A stretch of DNA of 64,000 nucleotides from Polaribacter sp. KT25b (GCF_900105145.1 NZ_LT629752.1:1894001-1958000), one strand, 5' to 3'. Positions 46,679 through 56,138 are shown, numbered from the stretch's first letter. Numbers and translations: made by a program. The notes: generated by a model not told the origin, from the letters alone.

Positions 46679-47086
46679 TTATTCATTTAAATTTTCTAAT
46701 TCGTTTTTTTCATCCGAAGGACAGTCACCACAAATAGCGTCATCTTTAACACCATCAACTAATTTAAAACATGTTTTACATTTGTACCAATCTTTTTCAA
46801 ATTCGAAATCTCCACCTTTAATAAGTATCGATTTACCTTCTACAAATGCTTTACCAATTTTTTTTAAGGCGCTGTTATATATTCTAGTTAATGTTGGCCT
46901 TGAAACCTCCATCTTTTCAGCGGCAGCATCTTGAGATAGTTTATCATAAATAACTAACTTAACCGTTTCATATTCTTCAAATTGCATTACAATATGTTCT
47001 GTATCACAAAACCTAATTCCAAATGGTTTAAAACCTAACATTTTAGGAGGATGATCTACTTTTCTTTTCTTTTTTGGACGTGGCAT
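46679..47086 (-). CDS. DUF134-family putative DNA-binding regulator
   Basis: The 135-residue protein starts MPRPKKKRKV, the family hallmark. It has a sigma-like helix-turn-helix at about 48-90 (YDKLSQDAAAEKMEVSRPTL, TRIYNSALKKIGKAF). The C-terminal tail carries a possible zinc-binding C-x2-C...C-x2-C motif (YKCKTCFKLV, ICGDCPSDE). It is the first gene of the array and likely an autoregulator: a palindrome sits beside its promoter. The regulatory role is inferred. Confidence 0.88.
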   Translation of the reverse strand: MPRPKKKRKVDHPPKMLGFKPFGIRFCDTEHIVMQFEEYETVKLVIYDKLSQDAAAEKMEVSRPTLTRIYNSALKKIGKAFVEGKSILIKGGDFEFEKDWYKCKTCFKLVDGVKDDAICGDCPSDEKNELENLNE

Positions 47087-47136
47087 TTATCAAAAATTAA
47101 TACGATTATTTTAGTTCTATAAAATATAATCACAAA

Positions 47137-47144
47137 CAAAGGTA
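47137..47144 (-). promoter_or_regulatory. Candidate -7 box (TACCTTTG) of the DUF134 operon
   Basis: On the minus strand TACCTTTG fits the Bacteroidetes consensus TAnnTTTG and lies about 50 bases before the DUF134 start. No -33 TTG is visible at the normal distance, where the palindrome at 47145-47160 lies. Confidence 0.6.
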
Positions 47145-47160
47145 ATGAACTTACGTTCAT
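47145..47160. promoter_or_regulatory. Palindromic operator candidate ATGAAC-TTAC-GTTCAT
   Basis: A perfect 6-bp inverted repeat with 4-base spacer abuts the -7 box of the DUF134 operon and lies where RNA polymerase would bind. It is a good candidate for a repressor or autoregulator site. Confidence 0.65.
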
Positions 47161-47417
47161 AATCTAAAGATTTTTATTATAGTTTTTCATAAAATAAAGA
47201 AATAAGGAAGTAAACAAAAAAAATAAGCACTACAACATTGATTTAAAGTAAAATAACAAAATTGTATAAAACTGTAGATTATATCTTTTATTATGCTATA
47301 AATTTAGAATTATAGTGATAAAATTTATTTTTTATTTAATTTTTAAAAAAAACTTATATAAAAATGTAAGGTTTTATATTTTAGAACGATTATACTATCT
47401 ATCAATCAAAATAAACC

Positions 47418-48212
47418 ATGAAAAAAACATTTACTATTACCTTACTAGGGATTCTATTATTTGTAAGTTGTCAAAAACAAGTAAAAAAAGAAGTTGTTAC
47501 GAATGAAACTGAAAAAAAAGTTTTAATAACTAACTTTACTGAAAAAATAGAAATTGCACATAAAAAAGCTGAGTTTTTAAAGCATGAAGCAATTCAGTTT
47601 GATGCTTTTATAGAATTTGGAGGAAATGAAATTTTTAACGCAAACGTTACTATTTCTACTAATTCTGATATTGCTAAAATAACTTATAAAAATGGAGATG
47701 AAATCTATGTAAACAAAGAGAATATATTTGTATCTCCTAGCTTAAAAGACAATAAAGGAGTTCGTTTTCATGCTTATACCTGGGGATACTTTTTCTTATA
47801 TCCTTATAAATTAAGTGATAAAGGAACAAAATGGAATTATGATTTTAAAACAAAAGAAACAACCAATAATTTTGATGTTGCAAAACTAACTTTTGAAGCT
47901 AATATTGGTGATGCACCAGATGATTGGTATATTGTTTATACTAATAAAAATACTCATCTTCTAGAACATGTAGCATATATTGTTACTGCAGGAAAAACGA
48001 AAGAAGCTGCAGAAAAAGATCCTCATGCTATAAAATATGAGGATTATAAAATGATTGAAGAAATTCCGTTTGCAACAAATTGGGGTTATTATGGCTGGAA
48101 TATTGAGTCTGGTTTATCTGATAAAATAGGAAACGCAAAAATTACCAATATTCATTTTGTAGAAGGTTTTAGAAAAGACTTTTCTATTCCAGAAAATTAT
48201 ATTAAAAAGTAA
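47418..48212 (+). CDS. Lipoprotein of the DUF6503 type
   Basis: The 264-residue protein has a signal peptide and lipobox ending in a Cys near residue 19 (LLGILLFVSC). The remainder resembles the DUF6503 family, with KAEFLKHEAIQFDAFIEFGG, WGYFFLYPYKLSDKGTKW and DDWYIVYTNKNTHLLEHVAY. The fold is probably a lipocalin-like or LolA-like beta sheet; function unknown. A terminator follows 20 bases after the stop. Confidence 0.75.
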   Translation: MKKTFTITLLGILLFVSCQKQVKKEVVTNETEKKVLITNFTEKIEIAHKKAEFLKHEAIQFDAFIEFGGNEIFNANVTISTNSDIAKITYKNGDEIYVNKENIFVSPSLKDNKGVRFHAYTWGYFFLYPYKLSDKGTKWNYDFKTKETTNNFDVAKLTFEANIGDAPDDWYIVYTNKNTHLLEHVAYIVTAGKTKEAAEKDPHAIKYEDYKMIEEIPFATNWGYYGWNIESGLSDKIGNAKITNIHFVEGFRKDFSIPENYIKK

Positions 48213-48233
48213 TATATTCATTTTATATATTTG

Positions 48234-48262
48234 AAAACCTCACCTTTTGTGAGGTTTTTTTG
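48234..48262 (+). terminator. Intrinsic terminator after the DUF6503-type gene
   Basis: AAAACCTCAC pairs with GTGAGGTTTT and is followed by a T-run. Confidence 0.85.
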
Positions 48263-48345
48263 TTTTAAAAAAATGCTTAAAATTCCATTTAACTTTTTTA
48301 TAATTAGAAACTAAAGAACCTTTAACAAGTCTTTTCTATTTTTGG

Positions 48346-48353
48346 TAACTTTG
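48346..48353 (+). promoter_or_regulatory. Candidate -7 box (TAACTTTG) of the EEP-family gene
   Basis: It matches TAnnTTTG and ends 14 bases before the GTG start codon, which would give a short leader. Confidence 0.5.
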
Positions 48354-48367
48354 TATAAAAATTTTTA

Positions 48368-49435
48368 GTGGATCAATTTTTTCTAGTTTTATCTTTATTA
48401 CTTATTATATTAAGCCTGTTGCCATTTATCAAAAATCAACATTGGATATTTCGTGTACCCGAGTTTCTAAAAATTCAGTTATTTACTCTAAAAATAACAG
48501 CAATTATTGGACTTTTCGTTTTTGCTAAAAAAGATACTTGGTTTTGGTTGGTTATAGTTTTTCTAGTTATTTTAATTATTTATCATGCTTATCTTTTAGC
48601 TAATTTTATAAAACTTAAACCAAAACAACATAAACTGGTAAAAACTTTAAAAGAAATTAAAGTAATATCTGCTAATATTTATCAATTTAATAAAGAATTT
48701 GAAAGATTTAAAAATCTTATCAGAAAAGAAAAACCTGATATTTTTGTTACGATAGAAAGTAATAAAGACTGGGAATTTGAATTGCGAGATTTAGAAAACA
48801 ATTATCCTTACAACGAAAAAATTACTCTAGAAAACACATACGGAATGCATTTATATGCTAAAATTCCAATTCTTAAAATTACTACACATTATTTTGTTGC
48901 AGACGATTTACCAAGTATAGAAGCTCTTTTTAAAACTGAAAGTGGAGAAGAATTTGTTGTTTTCTGTGTGCATCCTCCTCCTCCAAGTCCTACAGAAGAA
49001 AATACTTCTAAAGAACGTGATGGAGATTTAATGTGCATTGCAAAACGCGTTAAAGAAATTAAGAAACCAACACTTGTTATTGGTGATTTTAATACAGTTG
49101 CTTGGTCTAGAATTTCTAAATTATTTCAAAAAAATAGTGAGTTAATTGACGGACGAACTGGTCGTGGTATTTTAGCTACTTATCATGCTAAATATTGGCT
49201 TTTTAGAGCACCTTTAGATTTGGTTTTTCACAGCTCAACTATTTTTCTTAAAGAGTTAAAGGTTTTAGAATATATTGGTTCTGATCATTTTCCTATTTGT
49301 TGTATTTTCTGTATTAATACATCTAATTTCAACCAAGAAAAACAGGTTAAAACCATTACCACAGAAGAAGAAAAAGAGACATTTTCACTTATTAAAAAAG
49401 GAAAAAAAGAAGATAGCAACAATAGAAATACTTAG
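48368..49435 (+). CDS. Membrane-anchored endonuclease/exonuclease/phosphatase (EEP) family protein
   Basis: The 355-residue protein starts with two or three membrane segments (to about residue 85). An EEP domain at about 95-315 faces the other side, with ISANIYQFNKEFERF, KPDIFVTIESNKDW, LVIGDFNTVAWS and the terminal histidine motif GSDHFPI. It could cleave nucleic acid or phospholipid. The start is GTG. The C-terminal 35 residues are charged and low-complexity. Confidence 0.85.
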   Translation: MDQFFLVLSLLLIILSLLPFIKNQHWIFRVPEFLKIQLFTLKITAIIGLFVFAKKDTWFWLVIVFLVILIIYHAYLLANFIKLKPKQHKLVKTLKEIKVISANIYQFNKEFERFKNLIRKEKPDIFVTIESNKDWEFELRDLENNYPYNEKITLENTYGMHLYAKIPILKITTHYFVADDLPSIEALFKTESGEEFVVFCVHPPPPSPTEENTSKERDGDLMCIAKRVKEIKKPTLVIGDFNTVAWSRISKLFQKNSELIDGRTGRGILATYHAKYWLFRAPLDLVFHSSTIFLKELKVLEYIGSDHFPICCIFCINTSNFNQEKQVKTITTEEEKETFSLIKKGKKEDSNNRNT

Positions 49436-49445
49436 GAAAAAGTGC

Positions 49446-50234
49446 TTAATTTTTAATTTGAATTACAGAAACACTTTGTTGTAAAGAATGCGCAACAGGT
49501 CCAAATTGGTTAAAAATTGCAACATCTGCTGCGTCAAGTCCATAACCTACAGACACATAACCTCCTTTTATACCTGTTTGTGTTGCATCAAAAGTGTACC
49601 ATCGACCACCAACAAAAGCTTCAAACCAAGCATGCATATCCATAGGATATAAATTATGCAAATAACCAACTACCATACGAGCTGGAATACTTAAACTTCT
49701 ACATAATGCGATGCCTAAATGCGCTAAATCTCTACAAACACCAGAAAGTTTATAATTAACTTCAATAGCAGAAATAGGATATTCGCTACTTCCAGGAATG
49801 TAACTAATATTTGTACGTAACCATTCTTCTATAGCAAATACTTGACTATAACCAGGATTTACATTTGCAGTAATAGCATTTGCCAACTCATTAAAACGGT
49901 CAGATTCACAATATCTACTTGGCAATAAATAACATAGTATATCGTTTGGTAAGTTTTTTATTTCTACAAAAGGCGCATCAAAATCTACATCAACAAATTC
50001 AGAAGTTTTTACATCTGATGTAGTATGAATAGAAAAATTACCTTTAGGCGCTACTAAACGCTGACACAAATTACCATAATGATCTGTAAATTCTGTAATA
50101 GGTACATTTGGTGCTATTTTAAATTCATCACGTTCAATCCATTGTTCTTCGCCACTTCTAGGACGCAACATTAATACAAAAGGAGTTGACAATTCTATAT
50201 TAAAAGCCAATTTACAACTAACACGTAACCACAT
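49446..50234 (-). CDS. Transglutaminase-like family protein
   Basis: The 262-residue cytoplasmic-looking protein has a beta-rich N-terminal domain ([20 protein letters not shown]). The transglutaminase core follows: catalytic Cys in [13 protein letters not shown], His in [11 protein letters not shown] and Asp in YTFDATQTG. Such proteins act as peptidases or amidases more often than as cross-linking enzymes. It is monocistronic. Confidence 0.88.
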   Translation of the reverse strand: MWLRVSCKLAFNIELSTPFVLMLRPRSGEEQWIERDEFKIAPNVPITEFTDHYGNLCQRLVAPKGNFSIHTTSDVKTSEFVDVDFDAPFVEIKNLPNDILCYLLPSRYCESDRFNELANAITANVNPGYSQVFAIEEWLRTNISYIPGSSEYPISAIEVNYKLSGVCRDLAHLGIALCRSLSIPARMVVGYLHNLYPMDMHAWFEAFVGGRWYTFDATQTGIKGGYVSVGYGLDAADVAIFNQFGPVAHSLQQSVSVIQIKN

Positions 50235-50429
50235 AAGAAGACTTTATTAAATCAATTTTTGTTATCAAAATTGATAACTCTTAAATTTAAGTGATTTATA
50301 GTAGAATTGCGTTAATTTAAGTATAATAATTACATATATAATTTACAAAAACAATAAAAATAAGGACTAAAATTTAGCGACAAAAATAGTATTCGACTTT
50401 AATTTACTTATTTAAAATTCAAAAAATAT

Positions 50430-50461
50430 AAAAATCCCGATAATTTATTATCAGGATTTTT
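50430..50461 (-). terminator. Terminator after the 395-aa lipoprotein gene
   Basis: On the minus strand AAAAATCCTGATAAT pairs with ATTATCGGGATTTTT with one U-G wobble, which supports use in this direction. Confidence 0.8.
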
Positions 50462-50466
50462 ATATT

Positions 50467-51654
50467 TTAATTTCTAAAATTATTTCGAGTAATAATTGAT
50501 TTTAATCTTTCTTTTAAATCTTGACCTGAATCATAAATCATTTGTTCGTTTGTTGGAAATAGTACAACTTTTAATGCAATTTGATCTAAAAAAGAATCCT
50601 CTAAAGCTCTTTTATCACCTTTAAATTTTGCATAAATATGCTGAAAAGAAAAGCTACTTTCTATAGGATACGTTTCTATAATTTGCCTTGTATTTAAATC
50701 TACATACTTAACTTGACCTATTACTTTTGATGATTTAAATTGTGTAAATTGATACAATTCACAACGAACTTTTATCATTTTATCAACTTTAATTTTATTA
50801 CCTTCTTGATCTAAAACCTGATTTCCATCTTTATCTAAAAGATATTTAAAGCCATCTTTAACTTCTTTTTGTTTAATTATTTGCTTTTCTCTCACTTGTT
50901 CTGGAGAAATTTGGATATCTCTAAGATTTAATTCTAAACCAAAATCGTATTTAATTTTTGGATTTTTATAACCATGATAAACCGTCCATAAATCGTTTAA
51001 ACCATAAGTATCAAAATTTAATAAATCTTCTTCTAATCTTTTAGTAATAACTTTCTGAGTTTCATTTTTCATAGAAACAATTACATAATCTAAACCTCTT
51101 TCATGCGCAATATTTATTAAATTACGAACATCTTTAAAATTAGGATTTATCTTTTCTATATATTCTAAATCATCAAAAGCGGTTCTATAATCAAATTTAT
51201 TATTTGCATCAAAAAGTTTTCTTGCTTTTAAATATAAATAGTCTGATAATTGATTTTTATTAGCGATAATTTCATCATCATAATTATGGAAATTAAATTC
51301 GGCTTCATTTCCATTCTCTAAAATTCGCAATGGCAACAAGGGTTTTATTGCTTCTTGTCTATTCTTTAAGTTGTTATAAATACCATAAATAGTTTCTATG
51401 TTTTCTGGATTTTGATCCTTTTTTAAAAAAGAAATTCTATCTAAATCTTTAGCAGTTGCTTTTGCAAAAGCTTCTTGAATCATAAAAACGTAAGGTTGAT
51501 TTCCTTTTTTTGCTTTATTCTTTTTTAAATTTTCGAGAGCAGTATTTATCGCAAAATCATAATTACCATTATTAATAGCTTCTTGTGTATTTTTAATACT
51601 ACTGCAAGCAATCAATAAAAAAGAAAATGCTGTAAAAAGTAAAATTTTCTTCAT
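50467..51654 (-). CDS. Hypothetical lipoprotein, tetratricopeptide-like
   Basis: The 395-residue protein has the lipobox LLIACSS (Cys17), then helical pairs such as AINNGNYDFAINTALENLKK that resemble tetratricopeptide repeats to about residue 190. A beta-rich C-terminal part follows (KVRCELYQFTQFKSSKVIGQ, DLNTRQIIETYPIESSF). I do not recognise a characterised family. It is probably attached to the outer or inner membrane on the periplasmic side. Confidence 0.7.
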   Translation of the reverse strand: MKKILLFTAFSFLLIACSSIKNTQEAINNGNYDFAINTALENLKKNKAKKGNQPYVFMIQEAFAKATAKDLDRISFLKKDQNPENIETIYGIYNNLKNRQEAIKPLLPLRILENGNEAEFNFHNYDDEIIANKNQLSDYLYLKARKLFDANNKFDYRTAFDDLEYIEKINPNFKDVRNLINIAHERGLDYVIVSMKNETQKVITKRLEEDLLNFDTYGLNDLWTVYHGYKNPKIKYDFGLELNLRDIQISPEQVREKQIIKQKEVKDGFKYLLDKDGNQVLDQEGNKIKVDKMIKVRCELYQFTQFKSSKVIGQVKYVDLNTRQIIETYPIESSFSFQHIYAKFKGDKRALEDSFLDQIALKVVLFPTNEQMIYDSGQDLKERLKSIITRNNFRN

Positions 51655-51752
51655 AATACGTAAGGTTTTATGTTGTAATTACAATGAACATGCCATAATT
51701 TATTTTATGAAAAATAAAAAATAAAGAAACTAATTTATCATTTTTATTTTAA

Positions 51753-52844
51753 CTACACGTTAAACCTAAAGTGCATTATATCACCATCTTTAACAATATA
51801 CTCTTTACCTTCTACTCTCATTTTACCAGCTTCTTTAGCTTTTGCCTCAGAACCAAAAGCAACAAAATCTTCATAAGCAATTGTTTCTGCTCTAATAAAA
51901 CCTTTTTCAAAATCTGTATGAATTACTCCTGCAGCTTGTGGCGCAGTTGAACCAATAGGAATTGTCCAAGCTCTAACTTCTTTAACTCCGGCAGTAAAAT
52001 ATGTTTGTAGGTTTAATAATTTATAAGCAGAGCGTACCAATCTTGCAACTCCAGCTTCTTCCAAACCCATATCTGCCAAAAACATTTGTCTTTCTTCGTA
52101 GTCATCTAATTCTGTAATATCTGCCTCTGTACCAACAGCTAACACAATTACTTCTGCATTTTCATCTTTTACAGCTTCCTTTACTTTATCTACATAACTA
52201 TTTCCAGAAACGGCAGAAGCTTCATCAACATTACAAACATATAGTACTGGTTTAGCAGTAATAAATTGTAATGATTTAACTAATTCCATTTCTTTTTCAG
52301 AAAACTCAATTGCTCTTACAGAAATTCCTTGTAACAAAGTTTCTTCTACTTTTAACAAGATTACTAATTCTATCTGTGCTTCTTTATTACCCGTTTTTGC
52401 CGTTCTTTTAACTCTTTCTAATCTTTTTTGAACAGTTTCTAAGTCTTTTAATTGTAACTCAATATCAATTGTTTCTTTGTCTCTAATAGGATCAATAGAA
52501 CTATCAACATGAATAATATTATCGTTATCAAAACAACGTAAAACATGTAAAATAGCATCTGTTTCACGAATATTTGCCAAAAACTGATTTCCTAAACCCT
52601 CACCTTTACTAGCTCCTTTTACAAGACCTGCAATATCTACAATTTCTACAGTTGCAGTTTGCACTCTTTCTGGTTTTACCAATTCTTCTAACTTTTTTAT
52701 ACGCTCGTCTGGTACATTTACAACACCTAAATTAGGTTCAATTGTACAAAAAGGAAAGTTTGCACTTTGTGCTTTTGCGTTTGATAAACAATTAAATAAA
52801 GTTGATTTTCCTACGTTTGGTAATCCTACAATTCCGGCTTTCAT
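51753..52844 (-). CDS. ychF: YchF/OLA1-family ATPase
   Basis: The 363-residue Obg-related protein binds ATP in place of GTP and associates with ribosomes. The P-loop GLPNVGKST, the switch motif [10 protein letters not shown] and NVDE in place of the GTP-specifying N-K-x-D are seen. The C-terminal TGS domain ends in [11 protein letters not shown]. It is conserved housekeeping and monocistronic here. Confidence 0.96.
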   Translation of the reverse strand: MKAGIVGLPNVGKSTLFNCLSNAKAQSANFPFCTIEPNLGVVNVPDERIKKLEELVKPERVQTATVEIVDIAGLVKGASKGEGLGNQFLANIRETDAILHVLRCFDNDNIIHVDSSIDPIRDKETIDIELQLKDLETVQKRLERVKRTAKTGNKEAQIELVILLKVEETLLQGISVRAIEFSEKEMELVKSLQFITAKPVLYVCNVDEASAVSGNSYVDKVKEAVKDENAEVIVLAVGTEADITELDDYEERQMFLADMGLEEAGVARLVRSAYKLLNLQTYFTAGVKEVRAWTIPIGSTAPQAAGVIHTDFEKGFIRAETIAYEDFVAFGSEAKAKEAGKMRVEGKEYIVKDGDIMHFRFNV

Positions 52845-52915
52845 AATTTAAATATTATATAAAAAAGTAACTTTTAACATAAATTAAGTTAAGAGTTCTT
52901 AAATTTTTAAGAATG

Positions 52916-52923
52916 CAAATATA
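52916..52923 (-). promoter_or_regulatory. Candidate -7 box (TATATTTG) of ychF
   Basis: The minus-strand sequence TATATTTG fits TAnnTTTG and lies about 70 bases before the ychF start. Confidence 0.45.
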
Positions 52924-52998
52924 ATACTTTGTTAAATTTAATACTGCTTTTATTTAGGATTCTCAAATTGTTATACATTTCGAAAAAAACAACCAAAT

Positions 52999-54513
52999 AT
53001 GCCTAAAAAACTACTTTACTTTACAGTACTATTCATTCACATTTTAGAGATGAATTCCCAAACAATTTCTGGTAAAATTTATAATATAAATTCGCTAGAA
53101 CCTATTGAAAAAGCGGCAATTATAACCAATTTAAAATCGGGTACAAATTCTGATGAATATGGAAATTACTCCTTAAATTTAAATAATGTAACTACAATTA
53201 CTTTTTCTTGTTTAGGTTTTCAATCAAAAACAATTTCAAAAAATGAATTAATAAAAAGAAATTATATTGTAAAATTAATAGAGAATATAAATCAGCTAAA
53301 AGAGTTTCAATTAAATATTGCTAAAATATCTTTAGATAGTTTATTGATAAAAACAACAAGAAACATGAAAGAAAATTATCTTTCATCGCCAGTAAAACAG
53401 GATGTTTATGCTATAGAAAATCAGAAATTAGATTTTAAAAAACTTGAATTCGAATTAAATTCTAGTTCAATTTTAAATAGAAAAAAACGAAAATTAGCCG
53501 AAAAAGATTTAATTAAGTTTGCTGATAATCTTAAAAAAAGAAAACCCACGTTTGGCACAGAATTTAAGAGTACTATTTTAAGTAATAAATTCTATTCAGA
53601 AAAAATTAAAAAAGATGTAGATTCTTATCAGGTAAAAGAAGTACAAGGCTTTCAAAAAATAAATATAGGCAATGGTATTTCTATAAAAAATATTGCCGAA
53701 AAATTACAAAATGTAGTTTTAAAACATCTAAGTACTAAATTTACATACAAAGTAAAATCGGGTCTTTTTAAAGTAGAAGATTCTTTATCGTTAGCAGAAA
53801 CTACTAAAATTGCAGATTCTTTAGCAAAAGACAACACTTTTAGCGATTATAACCAAACTTATCCTTTAAGTAATATAAAACGTAAAGGTTTATTTTTCAA
53901 CGTTTCATCAGAAAATAATTTTTTAGATCAAAAATATTACAAACATAAACTAGAAGAAAATGAACTATTAGGAGTTAATAAATATTATGTAATATCATTT
54001 AAACCAAAAAAATCTAAGTCTAAATATGCTGGTAAAATTTATATAGATTCTTCTAACTTTTTCATCAAAAAAATTGAATATGCATACGCTAATGGTAAAC
54101 GTGGCGAACATTTAAACTTAAAATTTCTATTTGGCATTAAATTCTCTGAGAACGAACATAATGTTACACTTTTTTATGAAAAAAATGAAAACAATAAAGT
54201 GTATATTTCTTACCTAAAAGAAAATAATACTAATTACGCTTATATAGATAGACCTATAAAATTTATAGAAAACTCTTCTGATAAAAATAAAGTGAAATTT
54301 AATATTAAAATAGAAATAAATGTAAATGAAGAAAGGGAAACCTTAGTTAATAATATTACTGATTATGAATCTGATAATCTAAAAAAGAAAACAAAAGAGG
54401 AATTAAAAGCAGCTTATAAAAAAAGAACTCCTTTTATGACTAAAGAAGAATATAATACTACCGATTGGAAAAACAGGTTTCTAATTAAACAATATTTAGA
54501 GCAATATAAATAA
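52999..54513 (+). CDS. Carboxypeptidase-regulatory-like (CarboxypepD_reg) domain protein
   Basis: The 504-residue protein has a signal peptide (to about 20) and a beta-sandwich CarboxypepD_reg-like domain at about 22-95 (ISGKIYNINSLEPIEKAAII, DEYGNYSLNLNN). A long Lys-rich region with no known domain follows; its C-terminal half contains beta strands (YYVISFKPKK, GKIYIDSSNFFIKKIEYAY) reminiscent of DUF5686-type surface proteins but without the barrel. It is probably periplasmic or surface-associated. Function unknown. Confidence 0.75.
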   Translation: MPKKLLYFTVLFIHILEMNSQTISGKIYNINSLEPIEKAAIITNLKSGTNSDEYGNYSLNLNNVTTITFSCLGFQSKTISKNELIKRNYIVKLIENINQLKEFQLNIAKISLDSLLIKTTRNMKENYLSSPVKQDVYAIENQKLDFKKLEFELNSSSILNRKKRKLAEKDLIKFADNLKKRKPTFGTEFKSTILSNKFYSEKIKKDVDSYQVKEVQGFQKINIGNGISIKNIAEKLQNVVLKHLSTKFTYKVKSGLFKVEDSLSLAETTKIADSLAKDNTFSDYNQTYPLSNIKRKGLFFNVSSENNFLDQKYYKHKLEENELLGVNKYYVISFKPKKSKSKYAGKIYIDSSNFFIKKIEYAYANGKRGEHLNLKFLFGIKFSENEHNVTLFYEKNENNKVYISYLKENNTNYAYIDRPIKFIENSSDKNKVKFNIKIEINVNEERETLVNNITDYESDNLKKKTKEELKAAYKKRTPFMTKEEYNTTDWKNRFLIKQYLEQYK

Positions 54514-54514
54514 A

Positions 54515-54553
54515 CAAAAAAATCCCCAAATGTAAAATTTGGGGATTTTTATT
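54515..54553. terminator. Bidirectional terminator between convergent genes
   Basis: AAAAAATCCCCAAAT pairs with ATTTGGGGATTTTT and lies between the convergent ends of the CarboxypepD_reg gene and the ferredoxin gene. Confidence 0.88.
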
Positions 54554-54571
54554 TATGATAAGAAATACTTT

Positions 54572-54922
54572 TTATTCACCATGCATAAAACTTTGTTTTT
54601 CTAACAGTACTTCGTCTGTTTCTACATGTTCATCATCTGGTATACAACAATCTACTGGGCAAACTGCTGCGCACTGAGGCTCATCATGAAAACCTTTACA
54701 TTCTGTACATTTATCTGGAACAATGTAATAAATCTCATCAGAAACTGGTTCTTGATCTTCATCTGCATTTGCAGATTTTCCATTTGGTAAAACCACATTA
54801 CCTTTTAAACTTGTTCCATCAGAATATTTCCAATCATCTGCTCCTTCATAAATTGCTGTATTTGGGCATTCTGGTTCGCATGCCCCACAATTTATACATT
54901 CATCTGTTATAATAATTGCCAT
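54572..54922 (-). CDS. 4Fe-4S dicluster ferredoxin
   Basis: The 116-residue protein has a first cluster motif at Cys9, Cys12, Cys15 and Cys19 ([12 protein letters not shown]), an insert of about 50 residues, and a second motif [20 protein letters not shown]. The acidic composition is typical of ferredoxins of Bacteroidetes. It is divergent from the LuxC-type reductase, with a 70-base shared promoter region. Confidence 0.93.
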   Translation of the reverse strand: MAIIITDECINCGACEPECPNTAIYEGADDWKYSDGTSLKGNVVLPNGKSANADEDQEPVSDEIYYIVPDKCTECKGFHDEPQCAAVCPVDCCIPDDEHVETDEVLLEKQSFMHGE

Positions 54923-54942
54923 AATTTTCTTTTCTGTTTTTG

Positions 54943-54950
54943 TACCTTTG
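54943..54950 (+). promoter_or_regulatory. Candidate -7 box (TACCTTTG) of the acyl-CoA reductase gene
   Basis: TACCTTTG fits TAnnTTTG, 42 bases before the start codon of the gene at 54993. It overlaps the palindrome at 54948-54961 by three bases. Confidence 0.55.
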
Positions 54951-54961
54951 CAAATGCAAAA
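54948..54961. promoter_or_regulatory. Palindrome TTTGCA-AA-TGCAAA between divergent promoters
   Basis: A perfect 6-bp inverted repeat joins the plus-strand box (54943-54950) and the minus-strand box (54957-54964). It could simply reflect two facing promoters or be a shared operator. Confidence 0.45.
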
Positions 54962-54964
54962 ATA
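54957..54964 (-). promoter_or_regulatory. Candidate -7 box (TATTTTTG) of the ferredoxin gene
   Basis: The minus-strand sequence TATTTTTG fits TAnnTTTG and lies 34 bases before the ferredoxin start codon. Confidence 0.5.
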
Positions 54965-54992
54965 AAGCCAAAATCATAGACAACCAAAATAA

Positions 54993-56054
54993 ATGATTAC
55001 TATTCAAAATAGAATTACTGCATTCGCAAAATTAGGGGACTTTTTAAGTCAGTTTTCTACAGATAATATAATAAAAAGAGATGATATTGAACATAATGAA
55101 ATCTTTTTTGATGGCTTTTTACATCAAATAAAAATAGCGCAAGAAAATAATTCTTGGTTTACAAAAGATAATGTTTTATTTACGCTAAACAGCTGGAGCA
55201 AATCACTAACAAATAGCAATTTAACGACATTTACAAACAGCATTAATCTAGATATAAAATCACCTAAAAAGGTAGCTATTATTATGGCTGGAAACATCCC
55301 TTTAGTAGGTTTTCATGATTTTTTATCAGTATTAATTTCTGGTCATTCTGTGGTTGTAAAACAATCATCTAGCGATAAACACTTATTGCCTTTTTTAGCA
55401 AAATATTTAGAGTATGTTGAAGCTGATTTTAAAGGAAAAATCACTTTTACAGAAGAAAAGCTATCAGATTTCGACGCAGTTATCGCTACTGGAAGCAATA
55501 ATACAGCTCGTTATTTCGAGTATTATTTTAAAAATAAACCAAGTATTATTAGAAAAAGCAGAAATTCTGTGGCAGTTATTACAGGAAAAGAAACTGAAGA
55601 AGATTTTGTAAAACTATCTGATGATATTTTTCAATATTTTGGTTTAGGTTGTAGAAATGTTTCTAAATTATTTGTTCCTAAAGGATTTGATTTTGATGCT
55701 TTTTTTACAGGAATGTACGCAAAAAAAGACATTATTAATAATGCTAAATATGCCAATAATTACGACTATAACAAAGCTGTTTATTTAATGAGTTTATTCG
55801 ATTTACTAGAAAATGGTTTTTTAATGATTAAGGAAGACGAAAGTTACTCCTCGCCTATTGCAACTGTTTTTTATGAATATTATGATAATGAAATAGATTT
55901 AAAAATAAAATTATACGAAGACAGAGAAAAAATTCAATGTATTGTTGCTAAAGATTTTATAGAAAATGAAGTTGAATTTGGGCAAACTCAACATCCGAAT
56001 CTAACAGATTTTGCAGACGGCGTGAATACATTAGATTTTTTATCAACAATATAA
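54993..56054 (+). CDS. LuxC-family acyl-CoA reductase-like protein
   Basis: The 353-residue protein belongs to the LuxC/acyl-CoA reductase family of the aldehyde dehydrogenase superfamily. It has VAIIMAGNIPLVGFHDFLS, then SVVVKQSSSDKHLLPFL, and the probable catalytic cysteine in FQYFGLGCRNVSKLFVP. Homologues in Bacteroidetes usually sit beside this type of ferredoxin and serC, as here. The physiological substrate is unknown. serC follows after 84 bases. Confidence 0.9.
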   Translation: MITIQNRITAFAKLGDFLSQFSTDNIIKRDDIEHNEIFFDGFLHQIKIAQENNSWFTKDNVLFTLNSWSKSLTNSNLTTFTNSINLDIKSPKKVAIIMAGNIPLVGFHDFLSVLISGHSVVVKQSSSDKHLLPFLAKYLEYVEADFKGKITFTEEKLSDFDAVIATGSNNTARYFEYYFKNKPSIIRKSRNSVAVITGKETEEDFVKLSDDIFQYFGLGCRNVSKLFVPKGFDFDAFFTGMYAKKDIINNAKYANNYDYNKAVYLMSLFDLLENGFLMIKEDESYSSPIATVFYEYYDNEIDLKIKLYEDREKIQCIVAKDFIENEVEFGQTQHPNLTDFADGVNTLDFLSTI

Positions 56055-56138
56055 TAAAATAACAAAGTTCTAAAATTTGCAGAGTTACAAAATAATAAAC
56101 TCTACAACTTTGCAACTCAAATAAAGAGAATACAAAAA

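Larger units (their letters stand above)
47087..47417. other. Intergenic region between the DUF134 operon and the lipoprotein gene
   Basis: These 331 bases between divergent genes contain the promoter and palindrome of the DUF134 operon (47137-47160) and, on the other side, the unassigned promoter of the gene at 47418. No further gene is credible; an ORF starting near 47315 overlaps the lipoprotein in another frame. Confidence 0.5.

Noticed and set aside
47315..47506. A 63-codon ORF upstream of the DUF6503-type lipoprotein
   Set aside because: It overlaps the signal peptide of the real gene in another frame and lies mostly in AT-rich promoter DNA.
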